Assembly (NCBI GenBank): GCA_006226425.1
Contig: SBGX01000034.1
Location: forward strand, 1-64,000
DNA: 64,000 nt
Direction: 5' to 3'
Source: Bacteroidota bacterium
GTDB taxonomy: Bacteria > Bacteroidota > Bacteroidia > Flavobacteriales_D > Crocinitomicaceae
The notes under the pieces were generated by a model. That model saw only the letters and a program-made list of their open reading frames with translations. It did not search any database and was not told where the DNA came from. Within the stretch, counting starts at the first letter, position 1; every line of letters begins with the position of its first letter. A program made the translations under genes and the position numbers. Of the stretch, positions 8,767 to 17,274 are shown in pieces.

Positions 8767-10119
8767 TTACCACTTACTGCGGTCTTTTCGTTTATTCTCA
8801 AGAGCGAGTGCCGGTTCAGGAACGTAGTGTCCTTTTCCTCCTGCACGGTCGTCATTCCAGGTATTCGGAATATTGTCCGCTTGTGTACGCTCATCCCAGG
8901 TTCGGTGTTTGCTTCCGTCATCTTTTCGTTCCATCGTAATACATCCTTCAACCGGACATACCAGTGAGCACAGGTTACAACCCACACAGTTTTCTTCGAT
9001 GATACTCGGAATTCGTCCCTGACCTTCCTGAGGCAATGCAATGGCCTGGTGTGCACCGTCATCACAGGCAATGTAACACAGGTCGCAACCCACACATTTA
9101 TCTTCATTGATTTTTGCCTTAACGCTATATTCCAGGTTCAAATGCTTCCATTCAGTCACATTTGGAAGTGCTTTTCCAGCAAAATCGTAAATGGTCTGAT
9201 AACCTCGCTCATCCATGAATTTTCGGAGTCCGGCTTCCATTTCCCGTACAATTCCGAATCCATAGTGCATGGCGGCAGTACAAACCTGCACGGAAGTCGC
9301 TCCCAAAAGGATGTATTCGACGACATCTCTCCAGGTTTCGATTCCACCGATTCCACTAACCGGAGTATCCTTGATTTGTGGGTGCTGCTTTAATTCTTTC
9401 AGCATGTGTAGGGCAATCGGTTTTACTGCCGGACCACAATATCCTCCATTGGTTCCTTTCCCGTCAACAACTGGGTAGGGGGCGTAAGTATCCAGATCGA
9501 TTCCCACAATACTTTTCACGGTATTAATGAGTGAAATAGCATCCGTTTTGGCTTCTACGGCTGCCATTCCAGGGTCTGTAATGTGAGAAATGTTAGGAGA
9601 CAGTTTCGTAATTACTGGAATACTTGCTGCATCCATGACCCATTCGACGATTGTTTTCAGTACCACGGGATCTTGTCCTACAGCCGATCCCATTCCTCGC
9701 TCACACATTCCGTGCGGACATCCGAAATTTAATTCGATTCCGGCAGCACCGGCGTCTTCGACCATTTTAATGATGTCGTTCCACTCTTGACGGGTATCGA
9801 CCATCAATGAAGCAATGGTTGCATGGTTTGGAAAGCGTTTGGTCACTTCCCGCATTTCGCGTAGGTTGTCTTCCAGTGGACGGTCGCTGATCAACTCGAT
9901 ATTACTGAATCCGGCCATGCGTGTATCCCGATAATTGGTTGCACCGTAGCGACTGGAAACATTAATCGTTGGCATTCCGAGGGTTTTCCATACAGCACCA
10001 CCCCATCCGGCTTCGTAGGCTTTCATGATCTGATAACCCGAGTTGGTTGGTGGGGCAGAGGCTAACCAAAATGGATTTGGAGCCTTGATGCCTGCAAAAT
10101 TGATTGATAAATCTGCCAT
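8767..10119 (-). CDS. preA: NAD-dependent dihydropyrimidine dehydrogenase subunit PreA
   Basis: This is the catalytic FMN subunit that reduces uracil and thymine to the 5,6-dihydro forms with PreT. It has 450 aa. A dihydroorotate-dehydrogenase-like barrel (about 1-320) carries the catalytic loop NFGCPHGMCERG (C134/C139). A ferredoxin-like tail has two [4Fe-4S] motifs: C342/C345/C348/C352 and C378/C381/C384/C388. It is the last gene of the operon, 38 bases after preT. The C-terminal extension of about 45 residues after the ferredoxin domain is rich in charged residues. Confidence 0.96.
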   Translation of the reverse strand: MADLSINFAGIKAPNPFWLASAPPTNSGYQIMKAYEAGWGGAVWKTLGMPTINVSSRYGATNYRDTRMAGFSNIELISDRPLEDNLREMREVTKRFPNHATIASLMVDTRQEWNDIIKMVEDAGAAGIELNFGCPHGMCERGMGSAVGQDPVVLKTIVEWVMDAASIPVITKLSPNISHITDPGMAAVEAKTDAISLINTVKSIVGIDLDTYAPYPVVDGKGTNGGYCGPAVKPIALHMLKELKQHPQIKDTPVSGIGGIETWRDVVEYILLGATSVQVCTAAMHYGFGIVREMEAGLRKFMDERGYQTIYDFAGKALPNVTEWKHLNLEYSVKAKINEDKCVGCDLCYIACDDGAHQAIALPQEGQGRIPSIIEENCVGCNLCSLVCPVEGCITMERKDDGSKHRTWDERTQADNIPNTWNDDRAGGKGHYVPEPALALENKRKDRSKW

Positions 10120-10157
10120 ATCTTCTAAATTTTAAATATTGTTATTCGGTCTGTTTA

Positions 10158-11450
10158 TTACTTTAACCAGGCATCGATTCCACGAGCAGCCAGTTTCCCG
10201 TCATGTGCACCGTTTACGACTTCTGCACCTCCATTGATGGCATCTCCACCAGCGAAGTATTTTGGATTCGTACTTTGGTTCGTTTCTGGATTCACTTTAA
10301 TTCTCGTTTTGTCATCCAGTTCCAGTCCATCAATGAGGCTGAAGAATGAACCTTGTTTTGCCTGACCGGTTGCTTTAATGACCATGTCACATTCCATGAC
10401 GAATTCTTCTCCGGATGCACGCTTGAATTTTACTCCGCTCACAGAGCCGTTTCCTAGAATTTCAGTCGGTGAAGCATCGAATACTCCCTTGACACCAGCT
10501 CCTACCGCTAATTCATATTCAAAATCGTAGGCTCCCATTTTTTCTTTGGAACCACGGTAAGCAAGCGTTACTTCGGATGCTCCCATACGAGCTGATTCGG
10601 ATGCCGCGTCCATGGCCGTATTTCCTCCACCCAATACGATGACTCGATTACCTACATGGGTTTTTTCATGATTCATCCGGAGATCTTCAATGAATTCTAC
10701 GGCACCGTAAACACCATTCTTGTCTTCACCGGGCAGATTTCTAAAAGCTGTTGCTCCCAAACCAACTCCCAGGAAAATGGCATCATAATCATTCTCTAAT
10801 TGTGTGATTTGCTCTTTGGACGTGATTGCCTGATTGTAATGGACATTGTAGCCTAACTGATCCTGAAGGTATTTCATCTCGGCCAGGACTTCTTCGTTCG
10901 TGATTTTATAAGGAGCGATTCCATAGACAGTCAATCCGGAAGGCTTTTCTTTGGCTTCAAAAATATCCACGGCGTATCCTAGTGTTCGGAGTTCACAAGC
11001 ACAGGCAATCCCGGCTGGTCCGGCACCAATGATGGCCACTTTCTTCCCATTGTCGGGACCTGGCTGGTACATCGCTTTGTTTTGATCGATCACCGATTTG
11101 GTAGCGAAATTTTGCAGTCGTCCGATTTGAAGGGGAGGAACATCCTGATTGTTGTACACACAACTTCCCTCACAAAGTACCCCTGTTGGGCATACGGTAC
11201 CACAGGCATTTCCAAGCCAGTTGGCATCGTAGATGGTTTTCGCTGCTCCTTCTACATTTCCGGTATGAATTTGCTTGATAAATAACGGAATGTCGATTCC
11301 TGTCGGACATGCATTCATACATGGAGCGTCATAACAAAACAGACAACGCGAACTTTCATAGTATGCCTGTGTAGCATTCATCAAGGGCTTTTTCTGCTTA
11401 AAGTTGGCCTGAAATTCGGCCTCATTAGCGGGTCTTTTATATTCTGCCAT
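10158..11450 (-). CDS. preT: NAD-dependent dihydropyrimidine dehydrogenase subunit PreT
   Basis: This 430-aa subunit passes electrons from NAD(P)H via FAD and Fe-S clusters to PreA. N-terminal cysteines (CLFCYDAPCMNACPTGIDIP; CGTVCPTGVLCEGSC) form the cluster-binding helical domain shared with glutamate synthase small subunits. The FAD motif is AIIGAGPAGIACA and the NAD(P) motif is VLGGGNTAMDAA. Length is close to E. coli PreT. It lies between the amidohydrolase and preA genes, which supports assignment to dihydropyrimidine dehydrogenase rather than glutamate synthase. Confidence 0.95.
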   Translation of the reverse strand: MAEYKRPANEAEFQANFKQKKPLMNATQAYYESSRCLFCYDAPCMNACPTGIDIPLFIKQIHTGNVEGAAKTIYDANWLGNACGTVCPTGVLCEGSCVYNNQDVPPLQIGRLQNFATKSVIDQNKAMYQPGPDNGKKVAIIGAGPAGIACACELRTLGYAVDIFEAKEKPSGLTVYGIAPYKITNEEVLAEMKYLQDQLGYNVHYNQAITSKEQITQLENDYDAIFLGVGLGATAFRNLPGEDKNGVYGAVEFIEDLRMNHEKTHVGNRVIVLGGGNTAMDAASESARMGASEVTLAYRGSKEKMGAYDFEYELAVGAGVKGVFDASPTEILGNGSVSGVKFKRASGEEFVMECDMVIKATGQAKQGSFFSLIDGLELDDKTRIKVNPETNQSTNPKYFAGGDAINGGAEVVNGAHDGKLAARGIDAWLK

Positions 11451-11474
11451 ACTAATTTTTTTAGATTAATGTTT

Positions 11475-12341
11475 TTACAGACGAGTCAGATCACCATAAG
11501 TTTCAGGTCTCCGATCTCTGAAGAATTGCCATGTTGAGCGCACTTCATCAATCATGTCCAGATCAAATTCTGCCACCAACAATTCGTCATTATCACGAGA
11601 TGCTTCTGCAAAGATTTGTCCACGTGGATCCACGAAATAGGATTGTCCGTAGAATTTCCCCAGGTCCCATGGTTTTTCTTCTCCAACCCGGTTGATACAA
11701 CCCATGAAGTAACCGTTTGCAGCAGCATGTGCAGGTTGTTCCAGTTTCCACAAGTATTCACTTAAACCAGCGACGGTGGCCGAAGGATTATAGACGATCT
11801 CAGCTCCATTCAGTCCAAGTGCCCTGGCTCCATCCGGGAAGTGTCGGTCGTAACAAATGTACACCCCAACTTTCGCATACTTCGTTTGAAATACCGGATA
11901 GCCCAGGTTTCCTGGCTTGAAAAAGAATTTTTCCCAGAATCCAGTCGTGTGTGGGATGTGATTTTTACGATACTTTCCAAGATAGCTTCCGTCGGCATCA
12001 ATTACAGCGGCTGTATTGTACAAGAATCCTGCTTGCTCACGTTCGTAAAGAGGAGCAATGATCACCATTTGATACTTCTTTGCTATTTCTTGCAATTTTT
12101 CAGTCGTTGGTCCCGGAACAGCCTCCGCAGAAGCATACCAGGCCTTATCCTGTCCAGGACAGAAGTATGGAGTGTTAAAGATTTCCTGAAGACAAAGGAT
12201 TTGAACTCCCTGTTTTCCAGCTTCTTCAATATAGGGGATGTGTTTGTCATACATCGCCTGGCAAATTTCCTGAATGCTTCCTTCTCCTTCTGTCATTGGA
12301 AGGCTCATTTGGATCAATCCTGATTTTACAATTCTTGGCAT
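11475..12341 (-). CDS. Beta-ureidopropionase (nitrilase superfamily)
   Basis: This 288-aa carbon-nitrogen hydrolase is predicted to split N-carbamoyl-beta-alanine (or N-carbamoyl-beta-aminoisobutyrate) to the beta-amino acid, CO2 and ammonia. The nitrilase triad is visible: E53 (LQEIFNTPYF), K126 (KYRKNHIPH) and C163 (GVYICYDRHFPDGAR). Paralogous families such as N-carbamoylputrescine amidase look similar, but the position between dihydropyrimidinase and PreT makes the ureidopropionase role much more likely. Confidence 0.9.
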   Translation of the reverse strand: MPRIVKSGLIQMSLPMTEGEGSIQEICQAMYDKHIPYIEEAGKQGVQILCLQEIFNTPYFCPGQDKAWYASAEAVPGPTTEKLQEIAKKYQMVIIAPLYEREQAGFLYNTAAVIDADGSYLGKYRKNHIPHTTGFWEKFFFKPGNLGYPVFQTKYAKVGVYICYDRHFPDGARALGLNGAEIVYNPSATVAGLSEYLWKLEQPAHAAANGYFMGCINRVGEEKPWDLGKFYGQSYFVDPRGQIFAEASRDNDELLVAEFDLDMIDEVRSTWQFFRDRRPETYGDLTRL

Positions 12342-12367
12342 GATAAATAGATTTTTGGTTTTTAATA

Positions 12368-13747
12368 TTAGATCACCAGAGAGGACTTTCCTCTTGGGAT
12401 GAATTTTCCATCACCTGCTTTTAACAGGCATTTTTCATTTTCAATAGCGACCATTCCTCTCAGGAGGACGGTTTCCGTTTTTCCCTGAACTTCCCAGCCT
12501 TCATAGCCGGAATAGTCACAATTCATATGGTGGGTGTCGACTGAAATACGATGCTTTTTGTTGGGGTCAAAGATGACAATGTCCGCATCCGAACCAATGG
12601 CAATAGTTCCTTTTCGGGGATACATTCCAAAGATTTTAGCTGCATTGGTGGAGCACACTTCGACGAATTTGTTCAGAGAGATTTTTCCCTGATGAACTCC
12701 TTCCGAGTACATGAATTCAACACGATGTTCAATGGCAGGGTGACCATTTGGAATTTTAGCAAAATTGTCTTTTCCCATGGCCTTTTGTTCCATGGTAAAA
12801 GGGCAGTGGTCAGTCCCGACGACCTGTACCAGTCCCTGATTGATTCCCGACCAAAGTGCTTCCTGGTCCTTTTTCTCGCGAAGCGGAGGACTCATGACCC
12901 ATTTAGCACCGTCTTCCCGTTCATATAGGGAAGCGTCTATCATGAGGTATTGAGAACAGGTTTCTACATATACTTTCTGATTTCGTTGCGTGGCTTTGCG
13001 AACGGCGTTCAATGCTCCTTCGCAGGTCATGTGGACAATGTAACCGGGGCAGCCGGTGTAATCCAACATATCACAGAATCGTGCCGAAGCTTCCGCTTCA
13101 GTGACTTCCGGTTGCGATAAATAGTGGTAAAGCGGTTTGGTATTCCCCTCGGCCAGGTTTTTGGCGATCAGGGAATCAATCATGTCTCCATTTGTGGCGT
13201 GCACGGTTACGAGACCGCCATGTTCTTTCACAACTTTCATCAGTTGAACCATTTGTCCGTCATCGATCATCAGGGCTCCTTTATAGGCCATGAAGGTTTT
13301 GAAGGAAGTGATCCCTTCTTTTTCGATCATTTCAACGACTTCTTTGGCAACATCATCATTGAAATCAGTCACCGCCATGTGGTAAGAAAAGTCTCCTACC
13401 GCTTTGGGAATCGATTTTTCCTGCCAGGTTTTCAAGGCATTGCGAAGCGTGTCTCCTTGTGTTTGCAAGATAAATTCAATGACCGAAGTTGTTCCTCCAT
13501 GAAGAGCCGCCCGGGTTCCGGTTTCGTAGTCATCGCTTGAATAGGTTCCCATAAAGGGCATATCCAGGTGGACATGTGGATCAATTCCTCCAGGAAAGAC
13601 GAGCTTATTACTGGCATCAATTACTTTGTCTGCCTGCATGGGGAGGTTTTTCCCAATAGCTACAATTTTTTCTCCTTCAATGTAAAGATCCGCTACGTAG
13701 TCTTCTGAAGCAGTAACAATGTGTCCGTTTTTGATCAATATAGACAT
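12368..13747 (-). CDS. hydA: Dihydropyrimidinase
   Basis: This cyclic amidohydrolase (459 aa, the family's usual size) opens dihydrouracil or dihydrothymine to the N-carbamoyl beta-amino acid. The binuclear metal site is complete: H58 and H60 (GIDPHVHLD), carboxylated K150 (TSFKTFMAYKG), H183 (VTVHATNGD), H239 (IVHMTCEG) and D313 (VGTDHCPF). It sits 26 bases upstream of the ureidopropionase gene and follows the NCS1 transporter gene. Hydantoinase side activity is common in the family. Confidence 0.95.
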   Translation of the reverse strand: MSILIKNGHIVTASEDYVADLYIEGEKIVAIGKNLPMQADKVIDASNKLVFPGGIDPHVHLDMPFMGTYSSDDYETGTRAALHGGTTSVIEFILQTQGDTLRNALKTWQEKSIPKAVGDFSYHMAVTDFNDDVAKEVVEMIEKEGITSFKTFMAYKGALMIDDGQMVQLMKVVKEHGGLVTVHATNGDMIDSLIAKNLAEGNTKPLYHYLSQPEVTEAEASARFCDMLDYTGCPGYIVHMTCEGALNAVRKATQRNQKVYVETCSQYLMIDASLYEREDGAKWVMSPPLREKKDQEALWSGINQGLVQVVGTDHCPFTMEQKAMGKDNFAKIPNGHPAIEHRVEFMYSEGVHQGKISLNKFVEVCSTNAAKIFGMYPRKGTIAIGSDADIVIFDPNKKHRISVDTHHMNCDYSGYEGWEVQGKTETVLLRGMVAIENEKCLLKAGDGKFIPRGKSSLVI

Positions 13748-13757
13748 GGGCGTAAGT

Positions 13758-15494
13758 TTAATTCGTTGTTGTTTTTTGACTCAGTAGATAATAGATGATA
13801 AATGAGACGATGAATCCACTGAACCATGAAATGTCATATAAAAATGAAAGGGCAGGGACGAAATTTCCGATTCCCGCAACAATTGCTCCTAATAAAAAGG
13901 CAATAATGGCGGCTTTGTTAAATCCACTTCCGCCAAAGGAGTAGGGGCCGTCTGTTTTGTAAAGTCCCGCCAAATCCAATCTTGTTTTGCGAATGACAAA
14001 ATAATCACAGATTAAAATAGCGACTACTGGTCCCAAAAGACTACTCACAAATAACAGTAGGGGAATAATGTAATTGATCAGTGACCAGGGCATGATCAGA
14101 ATTCCGATGATGGCGGTTAGGACACCTCCCATTTTGAAGCTGATTTGCTTTGGGAAAGCGTTCGAAAAAGCATTGGCAGGAGCGATTACATTGGCTGCAA
14201 TATTGGTGCTCAAGGTGGCAATTAAAAGAAAAAGTTGCGAAACAATCACAATGGCTTTGCCATCAAACTTGGCAAGAAGGTCTGCCGGATTCCAGGGAGC
14301 ATCTTCCCGAATTAGGACATCATCAAAAGCAATACTGGCTGCGCAGGTGACGAAAATTCCCACAAATGAGTAAAGGATCATGGTTCCCGGGAGTCCAATG
14401 AACTGCCCACGTTTCTGATCGCGTTGACTCTTTGCATAACGCGTGATATCTGCAATACTGATGGACATGGTGGCCCAGAAACCGACCATTGCCGTTAGCA
14501 TGACCAAATACTGCCACCATCCCGTGGATTGTTTCTGCTCAGTTTCAACAAAGGCAAAAACGGGCGAAGAAAGATGATCTCCCTTCTTCAGGCGTACTTC
14601 CAGGGCAACAGGCGTTTGTTCATTTGTCAGTACTTTGAGGTCTAGTCCTTTCAGGGAATTCAGTGGAACCTTTGTTTCCGTCCCGCTTAAGGGAAGGAAA
14701 TCCGTGTTTCCGACTAATTTTTTCTCCCAGGTAGTCGGGTAGCTGACCTGATAATATTCAGCTTTGAGTTCTCCATTTTTACCAGGAAGACTCCGAATAG
14801 TTAGTTCTTCTGCATTTAAGTGTACTGTGGGAATGGCCAGTTCTTTGCTGGAGTTCAGTACTTTTCCAAAAGACCCTAGCTGACTGCTTCCCCACCAAAT
14901 CAAAGCGATTCCGACAGCTACCAAAATAGGAGCAGCTAACAGCTCCAGGGTTTTGATACTTTCCGTACCCTTGACAATGAAATAGAGGTTGATCAGCCAA
15001 AAAATGCCAAAACAAACAAAGCGTCCGGAACTCAATACCGTTAAATCGGCACTATTTCCGGCAATCGTCTCCCAAATGACATAAATAGAATCGCCTCCAA
15101 TCCAGGTTTGAATTCCAAACCAGGCAGCTGCAATCAAACCGCGAATGAGTGCCGGAATGTGAATTCCTTTGGTTCCAAAAGAGGAACGTCCCAGTACCGG
15201 AAAGGGAATGCCGTATTTCACGCCAGCATGTCCACTAAGTACCATGGGAACCGTAATAATCACGTTCGCCAATCCTATGATCAACAGGGATTCCCACCAG
15301 GAAATGCCATTGACAATAAATTGGGCAGCCAACATATACGTAGGAATACAAACAGCCATCCCGACCCAAAGTGCGGCCAAACTCCAGGTGGTCCAGGTAC
15401 GCTTTTCCTTAGGTACCGGAGCCAAGTCCGGGCTATACAACGGAGACCCTGAAAGATCTTCGTTCAATGAAACTATTTCTTCCTCTTCTTTCAT
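13758..15494 (-). CDS. NCS1-family nucleobase:cation symporter with extra soluble insert
   Basis: This inner-membrane permease probably imports uracil/thymine, dihydropyrimidines or hydantoins/allantoin. It has the NCS1 signatures WGMAVCIPTYM-like helix 1 (residues 40-60), GIPFPVLGRSSFG, and GFWATMSISIADITRYAKSQRDQ (in part). It has 578 aa, about 90 more than usual. The excess is a soluble segment of about 105 residues (about 217-325; rich in T, L, E and K) between WWGSSQLGSFGKVL and WWQYLVMLTAMVGFW, which are contiguous in ordinary members. The substrate is inferred from the operon. Confidence 0.9.
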   Translation of the reverse strand: MKEEEEIVSLNEDLSGSPLYSPDLAPVPKEKRTWTTWSLAALWVGMAVCIPTYMLAAQFIVNGISWWESLLIIGLANVIITVPMVLSGHAGVKYGIPFPVLGRSSFGTKGIHIPALIRGLIAAAWFGIQTWIGGDSIYVIWETIAGNSADLTVLSSGRFVCFGIFWLINLYFIVKGTESIKTLELLAAPILVAVGIALIWWGSSQLGSFGKVLNSSKELAIPTVHLNAEELTIRSLPGKNGELKAEYYQVSYPTTWEKKLVGNTDFLPLSGTETKVPLNSLKGLDLKVLTNEQTPVALEVRLKKGDHLSSPVFAFVETEQKQSTGWWQYLVMLTAMVGFWATMSISIADITRYAKSQRDQKRGQFIGLPGTMILYSFVGIFVTCAASIAFDDVLIREDAPWNPADLLAKFDGKAIVIVSQLFLLIATLSTNIAANVIAPANAFSNAFPKQISFKMGGVLTAIIGILIMPWSLINYIIPLLLFVSSLLGPVVAILICDYFVIRKTRLDLAGLYKTDGPYSFGGSGFNKAAIIAFLLGAIVAGIGNFVPALSFLYDISWFSGFIVSFIIYYLLSQKTTTN

Positions 15495-15908
15495 TTATTT
15501 TAAGCTAGAACCTTTTGCTGCCCACCAAGGATGGATGATGTAGCTCAAACGACCGGCCTGAACGGCTGGATCACTTTTAACCAGTTCTTCTGCTTCTTTT
15601 ATGTTTTTGGCATCTAAAACGAGGATTCCCCGCCAGTCACCATCGTCACCGAAGGGACCAGCTATATGAAGCTTTCCTTCTTCGGCCAGGCGATTGATGT
15701 TTGCCAAATGTGCTTCTTGCAATTTAGCTAATTGTAGGGAATCAAAATCATTTCGCTTTTCTCCGGCTGTCAAAATGCAGAAGAAATACTCCTTCATAAT
15801 ATAGGTAGTATCTCCTTCTTTCATTTCAAATTCGCGCTGGGCACTTCCTGAAAAGGGAAGGCTCATACAAACCGTCAGCAAAAGCAGCAATAAATGATTT
15901 GACTTCAT
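15495..15908 (-). CDS. Exported YCII-domain protein
   Basis: This protein of about 137 aa has a signal peptide (MKSNHLLLLLLTVCMSLPFSGSAQ) and a YCII-related dimeric alpha+beta barrel domain (EAHLANINRLAEEGKLHIAG, then RGILVLDAKNIKEAEELV and a terminal IHPWWAAKG). I chose the ATG at 15908 because upstream codons overlap the aminotransferase gene. With this start only one base separates the two genes. The next gene (NCS1) follows with no gap. Members of this family include dehydrochlorinase-like enzymes and small ligand binders. The role in pyrimidine breakdown is unknown; periplasmic location beside a transporter gene is notable. Confidence 0.85.
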   Translation of the reverse strand: MKSNHLLLLLLTVCMSLPFSGSAQREFEMKEGDTTYIMKEYFFCILTAGEKRNDFDSLQLAKLQEAHLANINRLAEEGKLHIAGPFGDDGDWRGILVLDAKNIKEAEELVKSDPAVQAGRLSYIIHPWWAAKGSSLK

Positions 15909-15909
15909 T

Positions 15910-17271
15910 TTAGTTGCAATATTCGTCCGCAATTGAGATGACCTGAGACAGAATTTCCAGTCCCTCATCAATTTGTTCTTTGGTAATACAGAGAGGCGGA
16001 GCAATGAAAATCCAGTTCCACCGTACAAAGGTGAACATGCCCAATTCACGCACTTTAGCTGCCATCCGATTCGTTACTTCCATTTGACCCGGAGCAGCAT
16101 TCCATGGTGTGACAGGCTCTTTGGTATCCCTGTTCTTAACCAACTCAATGCAACCGAGCAAACCTGTATTTCTAAAGTCTCCGATCGAAGGATGCTTTCT
16201 TTTCAGGTCTTCCATGCGCTCTTCCAGGTATTTCCCCATGGCCGCGGCATTCTCAACCATGTTTTCTTCCTGCATCACCTTGATGTTCTCAATTCCTGCG
16301 GCACAGGAAACGGCGTGTGCTGAATAAGTCAAGCCAATAGCCAGCGGTTTGTCCTCGTAATGTTTGGCAATCTTGTCTGAAACAATGGTTGCCCCAAGAG
16401 GCAAATAACCAGAGGTCAATCCCTTCGCTACACACATAATGTCAGGAACGGTATCGTGATGTTCGATCGCAAACATTTTTCCGGTTCTTCCGAATCCGCT
16501 CATGACTTCATCATCGATCAAGAGAATACCATACTTATCGCATAACTCTCGCACTTTCTTCAAGTAGAACGGAGGATACTTGATGCATCCGGAAGAACCT
16601 GATTCGCCTTCCATTAAAATGGCAGCTACGCTATTTGGATTTTCGAATTGAATCACTCGTTCCAGGTGTGCCAGGGCTCGCTGACCACATTCTTCTATCG
16701 AACTACTTCCCCAGGGACAACGATATGCGTAGGGGTTCTCAACATGAACAATATTTGGAACCGACTGACTATCTACAGCGAACCGTCTCGGGTCACCTCC
16801 GGCAGACATCGCTCCATAGGTGGCACCGTGATAAGAACGGTAATGTGCAACGATTTTATGTCGTCCCGTGTACATCCGGGCAATTTTGATGGCATTTTCA
16901 ATCGCTTCGGCACCTCCAAGGGTAAAGAAGGTCTTGCTAAGATTTCCTGGGGTAATTTCTGCGAGTAATTTTCCCAGTTCACCACGCGGGTCAGTTGCCA
17001 TTCCCGGATAGACAAAAGATAATTCTCTCATTTGTCGGGCTACGGCTTCCGTGATTCGCTGATTTCCGTGACCGATATTCACGTTCATAAGCTGGGAAGA
17101 AAAGTCGAGGTATCGTTTTCCGTCCCGATCATAAACATAGACTCCTTCAGCTCGTACAGCATCTATCGGATTTAACCCACCTTGTTGCGACCAGGAAAAC
17201 AAGGTGTAGTCCAGGTTGTCCTGAACAGATTGACTTTTATTCATTGTTTCTGTAATCATGAATTCTTTCAA
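15910..17271 (-). CDS. Class III omega-amino acid aminotransferase (beta-alanine/beta-AIB)
   Basis: This PLP enzyme of 453 aa is predicted to move the amino group of beta-alanine or beta-aminoisobutyrate to an oxo acid, giving (methyl)malonate semialdehyde. The PLP-lysine is K283 (DIMCVAKGLTSGYLPLG) and the PLP-ring Asp is D254 in DDEVMSGFGRTGK. Gly-rich TLGGAEAIENA and the YRSYHGATYGA loop are typical. It lies 3 bases after the semialdehyde dehydrogenase gene. ATG codons at residues 5 and 10 are alternative starts. Class III sequence alone does not fix the substrate; the operon does. Confidence 0.92.
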   Translation of the reverse strand: MKEFMITETMNKSQSVQDNLDYTLFSWSQQGGLNPIDAVRAEGVYVYDRDGKRYLDFSSQLMNVNIGHGNQRITEAVARQMRELSFVYPGMATDPRGELGKLLAEITPGNLSKTFFTLGGAEAIENAIKIARMYTGRHKIVAHYRSYHGATYGAMSAGGDPRRFAVDSQSVPNIVHVENPYAYRCPWGSSSIEECGQRALAHLERVIQFENPNSVAAILMEGESGSSGCIKYPPFYLKKVRELCDKYGILLIDDEVMSGFGRTGKMFAIEHHDTVPDIMCVAKGLTSGYLPLGATIVSDKIAKHYEDKPLAIGLTYSAHAVSCAAGIENIKVMQEENMVENAAAMGKYLEERMEDLKRKHPSIGDFRNTGLLGCIELVKNRDTKEPVTPWNAAPGQMEVTNRMAAKVRELGMFTFVRWNWIFIAPPLCITKEQIDEGLEILSQVISIADEYCN

Positions 17272-17274
17272 TTA

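Noticed and set aside
11475-12341. N-carbamoylputrescine amidase as the name of the nitrilase-like gene
   Set aside because: Sequence alone allows it, but the operon with dihydropyrimidinase and PreAT strongly favours beta-ureidopropionase.
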